From positions 124,001 through 188,000 of the forward strand of contig DBMR01000011.1 of the NCBI GenBank assembly GCA_002298785.1: 64,000 nt of DNA. Reading direction: 5' to 3'. The notes beneath the pieces are model-generated. The model made no database searches, was not told where the DNA came from, and saw only the letters and a program-made list of their open reading frames with translations. Each line of letters begins with the position of its first letter. The first letter of the stretch is position 1. This DNA is from Verrucomicrobia subdivision 3 bacterium UBA693. Lineage in GTDB: Bacteria; Verrucomicrobiota; Verrucomicrobiia; Limisphaerales; UBA8199. This document shows, one piece after another, positions 60,424 to 64,000 of the stretch. A program made the position numbers and the translations under genes.

Positions 60424-61032
60424 ATGTCAAACGCAAGTGAACCTGACAGTGGTCAAACAGGTTTCTGGACCAAACGCTGGGACGCCGGCAAAATTCCCTG
60501 GGACTTGGGAGACATACCTGCCGCATTGAACACTTTCCTCCTGGCGGAACAAATACCCGGCCGAGCCCTCGTGCCGGGCTGCGGCTCAGGCTACGAAGTG
60601 AAGGCGTTCCACCAGGCCGGCTACGACGTCACGGCGATCGATTTAGCTGGCACCGCCGTCGAGCGCGCCCGTGGGTTGTTCCCGGAGCTCGCGGACAGGT
60701 TCATCCACGCGAACTTTTTTAAGCACGATTTCGGCAGCCAGCGCTTCGATCTGGTTTACGAGCGCGGGTTTCTCTGTTCATTGCCGACGACTCGCTGGCC
60801 GGATTATGCGGCCCGCATGTCAGACCTCATCATTCCCGGTGGCAGGTTGGCTGGTTTATTCTTGTACGGAGAAGAGCCTGAACCTCCACCTTTCCCCTTA
60901 ACCACGGAACTTGCCGAAAAACTGCTTGGCGCAACTTTCAAATTATTACGCACTGAAGTGTCGACAGCGCCATCAGTGCCGGTTTATCAGGGCATGGAAC
61001 ACTGGCAGGAATGGCAGCGAATTGCGACCTAA
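60424..61032 (+). CDS. TPMT-type SAM-dependent methyltransferase
   Basis: A protein of 202 residues with the thiopurine methyltransferase pattern: GFWTKRWDAGKIPWDLGDIP at the N-terminus, the SAM-binding ALVPGCGSGYEVKAF, acidic residue in VTAIDLAGTAVERA, and VYERGFLCSLPTTRWPDYA. Substrates of this family include thiols, halides and selenium or tellurium compounds. The gene stands 101 bp after the TetR gene in the same direction; a shared role is possible but not shown. Confidence 0.92.
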   Translation: MSNASEPDSGQTGFWTKRWDAGKIPWDLGDIPAALNTFLLAEQIPGRALVPGCGSGYEVKAFHQAGYDVTAIDLAGTAVERARGLFPELADRFIHANFFKHDFGSQRFDLVYERGFLCSLPTTRWPDYAARMSDLIIPGGRLAGLFLYGEEPEPPPFPLTTELAEKLLGATFKLLRTEVSTAPSVPVYQGMEHWQEWQRIAT

Positions 61033-61403
61033 CGCCAGGGCAGGGCAGCGCGCTTCCATTCGGCACCCCAGCCGCTAAGCCACCCAACTAGCTCTGCAGC
61101 CGGACCGCTGCGGTCGTCTTATCGACTTTATCCTTTCGTCGTCCCGGCGGATATCAAAGACGTTCGGGCTAGTTCCTCCAGGCATGCCGCTGGCCAGCCG
61201 AGACGAATACGCACCGCACTCGTCTTGCCTGTGCACGGCCGAATGGTGCTCCCTCTCCCATCGGATGGGTGAGGGCGAGCCCCTCCGCTGATTGCCCACC
61301 ATTTCCATCGCACCCCGCCGTGGGCATTAAGCGCACTTCTCAACACTTTGCATATCTCTACTGGACGCGCTATGGTTTGGCGTTCCCCGAGTACTGCCAA
61401 AAC
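61033..61403. other. Intergenic stretch without a recognised gene
   Basis: No coding region is supported in these 371 bp. No transposon end, tRNA or clear promoter was found. It precedes the beta-helix surface protein gene and probably holds its promoter. Confidence 0.4.
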
Positions 61404-64000
61404 ATGAAGCGCATCTTGAAGTCGGTCCTGGACGGGGCGGCCTTTTTAAGGCCGCCTGTGTTGCTCCCGCCCGCAAGTCTTCCCGGGACCGGGGGGGCGC
61501 CCCTGGTCGCCCTGCTGCTCCTGGCCGCGCCCTCGGCCTGGTCACAGCAAGTCACCGACCCGGGTGGTTCGGGACCCGGCACCTTGCGCGATGCGGTCTC
61601 AAAGGCCGCTCCAAAATCCACGATCACCTTTGCCCTCAATCTCTCCGGCCAGACCATCAACCTGGGCGGCAGCGAGATTCAGCTCATCCATGACGTGACC
61701 ATTGACGCTTCGTCGCTATCCGCCGGCATCCAACTCACCCAATCGGGTTCGCACCCCGACCGAATTTTCGACGTGGCGGGCGGCACCACCGTGAGCCTCA
61801 AGGGACTCACCTTGCTGGGTGGAGGTAGCGGCGGAGCCAATCAGCCCGGACTTGGCGGTGCAATTCTCAACCGTGGTAATTTGACACTTACGGGATGCAC
61901 GTTGAAATCCAATAACGCCATCCACGGGGGCGCAATTTACAATTACGGCGGAACTAATACGTTGAACCAGTGCACCCTCAACGGAAACGTCGCTCATATC
62001 CGCGGTAGCCTTGATAATGGCGGAGCGATCTTCAATAACGGCGGCGTGCTCACCCTGAACGAGTGCACCTTGAGCGGTAACAGCGCTCTGTACGGTGGTG
62101 GTGGTGGGGCGATTTACAATTACGCCGGCAGTGTCACGATCAACCAGAGCACCATCACGAAAAATTTGGCGCAAGGTATACCGGGCGATTACAGTTATGG
62201 AGGCGGAATTGCCAACGACCCCTCCTCAGCCGCTCTCTACTTATTCAATTGCGTGGTTGCCGGGAATAGCGCCGATCAAGCGCCGGATATTGACGGTAGT
62301 TATACCGAGCGTGGCGCTAATATTGTCGGCGGCGATCCTCTCCTCCTGCCCCTCGGGAACTATGGCGGCCCGACCCAAACCATGCCGCCAAGGACCAATT
62401 CGCCGGCCCTCAATGCCGGCGCCGATAGCATCCTTATTTCTCCCTTCCCGGCCCCCGTTCCGACGACCTTCCTCTTTCCCACCGACCAGCGCGGTCTCCC
62501 GCGCGCGTTTGGCGCGCACGTGGACCTCGGGGCCGTAGAACTGCAGTCGCCCATCGTGGTCACAAACCTCGCCGATGCCGGGGCGGGCTCCCTCCGTCAG
62601 GCTCTTAGCGATCTCGACCCTGTTGGTGGCAGCATTTTCTTTGCTGCCGGTCTGTCAGGCGGAACGATCACCCTCACCGGTGGAGAGATTCCATTAACGA
62701 AAGCCGCCAGCCTGGACGCCTCCGCCCTGGCAGGTGGATTGACGCTGAGCGGCGGCAACTCCAGTCGTATTTTTTACATCGGCGCGGTCGGAACCACTCT
62801 CCGTGGCCTCACCTTCACCAAGGGATCGGCTCCGGGCTTGGCTGGCGGCGCGCTTTACAGCGCGCCGGGAAGCACCCTCCTCATCTCGCACTGCGCGTTC
62901 TTTGGCAACTCGGCCCTTGAAGGTGGCGCCATCCTCAATGACGGCATCCTCCAAATGGACAACTGCACGCTCTCCGGCAACACCGGCAGCTACGGCGGAG
63001 CGCTCCAGTGCCGGGCGCCCACCGCTTTGATCAACTGCACGCTCGCGGCCAACAACGCACCCAATGGCGGCGGCGTATTTAACAAATGGTCCACGCTGAC
63101 GGTAAACAACAGCATTATTGCCGAGAACACTCCGGCGATTGCCGGTCGTGACATTTACAGCCAGCTCGCCGCGCTGGTGTTCACCAACGCCAACCTCGTT
63201 CCGAGCCTGGTTGAAGATCAGCCCAGTGCCAGCAGGCTCGGCTCGGCGCCTTTGACCAGCGCCCCGCTCCTTGCTCCGCTCGGAAATTATGGCGGCCCGA
63301 CCCCAACAATGCCGCCTTTCGCCAATTCCCCCGCCATTGACGCGGGCGACAATTCCACTATCGGCATATCGGCCACCGATCAACGCGGTTCGCCACGGCT
63401 GGTGGGGACGAAGGTAGACCTCGGTGCCGTCGAATTCCAGACCCCGCTCGTCACCAACCCGAACGATTCCGGCCCCGGCTCTTTGCGGGACGTTATTCAA
63501 TCCGCGTCCCCTGAGGTTCGCATCACCTTCGCACCCTCGCTCTCGGGCCAGACCATTTCCTTGTCCAGCGGAGAACTTCTTATCAACCGCAACCTCACGA
63601 TTGATGCCTCTTCCTTGCCGGCGGGCATCACCTTGAACGGCAACAACTCCGGCCGCGTTTTTAACCTCGGCGCCAACGTGATCCTCAACTCGTTGACGAT
63701 CCGAAACGGATTTGATCCCAACCAGGGCGGCGGCATTTACAATCGCGGTGTGCTCACGCTGAACAATTGCACCCTCGCCAACAACGGCGGCAGCGGCGAA
63801 ATCATTCCCAACCAGGGTGGCGGCATTTACAATGCCAACACGCTCACGATCAACCAATGCACCCTCTCGGGGAACGCCGCCAACTACGGCGGCGGCATCT
63901 TTAACGCCGCCGGCGCCAGTCTCGCCGTCAATCAATCCACCCTTTCTGAAAACACCGGCCAGTTTGGCGCCAGTGCCCTCTTCAACTTCGGTAGCGCCAC
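61404..64000 (+). CDS. Choice-of-anchor Q/PMP-type beta-helix surface protein (3' end beyond window)
   Basis: From the ATG at 61404 the frame is open to the window edge (865 codons). A long basic and Pro-rich lead is followed by a signal-like segment (VALLLLAAPSAWSQQ). The rest consists of modules of about 320 residues, each beginning like VTNLADAGAGSLRQAL or TDPGGSGPGTLRDAV and ending like NYGGPTQTMPPRTNSPALNAG, then DQRGxPR and VDLGAVE. Within modules there are beta-helix coils of the type GGAIYN and NCTLSGN. Two complete modules and the start of a third are seen. These are large secreted, probably cell-surface, proteins of unknown role; the anchor signal should be at the unseen C-terminus. 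Confidence 0.85.
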   Translation, partial: MKRILKSVLDGAAFLRPPVLLPPASLPGTGGAPLVALLLLAAPSAWSQQVTDPGGSGPGTLRDAVSKAAPKSTITFALNLSGQTINLGGSEIQLIHDVTIDASSLSAGIQLTQSGSHPDRIFDVAGGTTVSLKGLTLLGGGSGGANQPGLGGAILNRGNLTLTGCTLKSNNAIHGGAIYNYGGTNTLNQCTLNGNVAHIRGSLDNGGAIFNNGGVLTLNECTLSGNSALYGGGGGAIYNYAGSVTINQSTITKNLAQGIPGDYSYGGGIANDPSSAALYLFNCVVAGNSADQAPDIDGSYTERGANIVGGDPLLLPLGNYGGPTQTMPPRTNSPALNAGADSILISPFPAPVPTTFLFPTDQRGLPRAFGAHVDLGAVELQSPIVVTNLADAGAGSLRQALSDLDPVGGSIFFAAGLSGGTITLTGGEIPLTKAASLDASALAGGLTLSGGNSSRIFYIGAVGTTLRGLTFTKGSAPGLAGGALYSAPGSTLLISHCAFFGNSALEGGAILNDGILQMDNCTLSGNTGSYGGALQCRAPTALINCTLAANNAPNGGGVFNKWSTLTVNNSIIAENTPAIAGRDIYSQLAALVFTNANLVPSLVEDQPSASRLGSAPLTSAPLLAPLGNYGGPTPTMPPFANSPAIDAGDNSTIGISATDQRGSPRLVGTKVDLGAVEFQTPLVTNPNDSGPGSLRDVIQSASPEVRITFAPSLSGQTISLSSGELLINRNLTIDASSLPAGITLNGNNSGRVFNLGANVILNSLTIRNGFDPNQGGGIYNRGVLTLNNCTLANNGGSGEIIPNQGGGIYNANTLTINQCTLSGNAANYGGGIFNAAGASLAVNQSTLSENTGQFGASALFNFGSA
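61436..61456 (+). other. Perfect hairpin in the 5' coding part of the surface protein gene
   Basis: GGCGGCCTT, loop TTT, AAGGCCGCC: a 9 bp stem with a three-base loop about 30 bases after the start codon. A GTG in frame follows at 61458. It may slow translation of the signal region or mark that the real start is downstream. Confidence 0.5.

Overview
The window is GC-rich bacterial chromosome. Its gene content suggests Verrucomicrobiota, in the Pedosphaera/Limisphaera direction: many secreted glycoside hydrolases, GloVer-type and choice-of-anchor beta-helix proteins, a sigma factor paired with a Ser/Thr kinase-WD40 protein, PQQ-repeat and DUF5054-like proteins. This is an inference from gene families; no rRNA or other marker gene is present.

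Region 1 (1-11502, minus strand) reads as one sugar-degradation operon. In transcription order it holds a periplasmic-propeller histidine kinase, a LuxR-type response regulator, two GH2 enzymes, a GH127 beta-L-arabinofuranosidase and a GH43 enzyme cut by the window edge. Most junctions overlap or are very short. Region 2 (11720-16490) has a rhomboid protease gene facing a three-gene minus-strand operon: a GH36-like protein that stops at its acid/base region, a PQQ-repeat protein and a SxxK serine hydrolase lipoprotein. These three are joined by ATGA overlaps.

Region 3 (16715-32517) is the most interesting part. It is a fatty-acid/polyketide-type gene cluster that resembles aryl-polyene or flexirubin clusters. 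It contains a lipoprotein, an MMPL exporter fused to an LpxL-like acyltransferase, a LolA-like carrier, a FabZ-like dehydratase, an acyl-activating AMP-ligase, a glycosyltransferase with a small membrane protein, a papain-like-fold candidate, a B12-type radical SAM enzyme, a catalytic ketosynthase, a ketosynthase-like partner without the active cysteine, a ketoreductase and an acyl carrier protein. A BNR-repeat/ThiS-like pair and a SYLF protein (25141-27427) split it in two. No aromatic ammonia-lyase is visible.

Region 4 (32663-50301) carries a YjbQ protein, an ECF sigma factor, a kinase-WD40 protein, a 1361-residue LamG/Ig/beta-structure surface protein with an internal duplication, and a set of secreted hydrolases (SGNH esterase, alpha/beta-hydrolase, GH38-like DUF5054 protein, GH5-like glycosidase). 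Region 5 (50302-55208) is accessory: a truncated PIN remnant, an AbiE toxin-antitoxin pair with a large operator-like dyad, direct and dispersed repeats, a GloVer protein cut from its signal peptide by an in-frame TAA, and small membrane proteins. Region 6 (55287-64000) has an ankyrin-repeat protein, a Tat-exported metallo-beta-lactamase-fold hydrolase divergent from a TetR regulator across a perfect operator palindrome, a TPMT-type methyltransferase, and the start of a long beta-helix surface protein that runs off the window.
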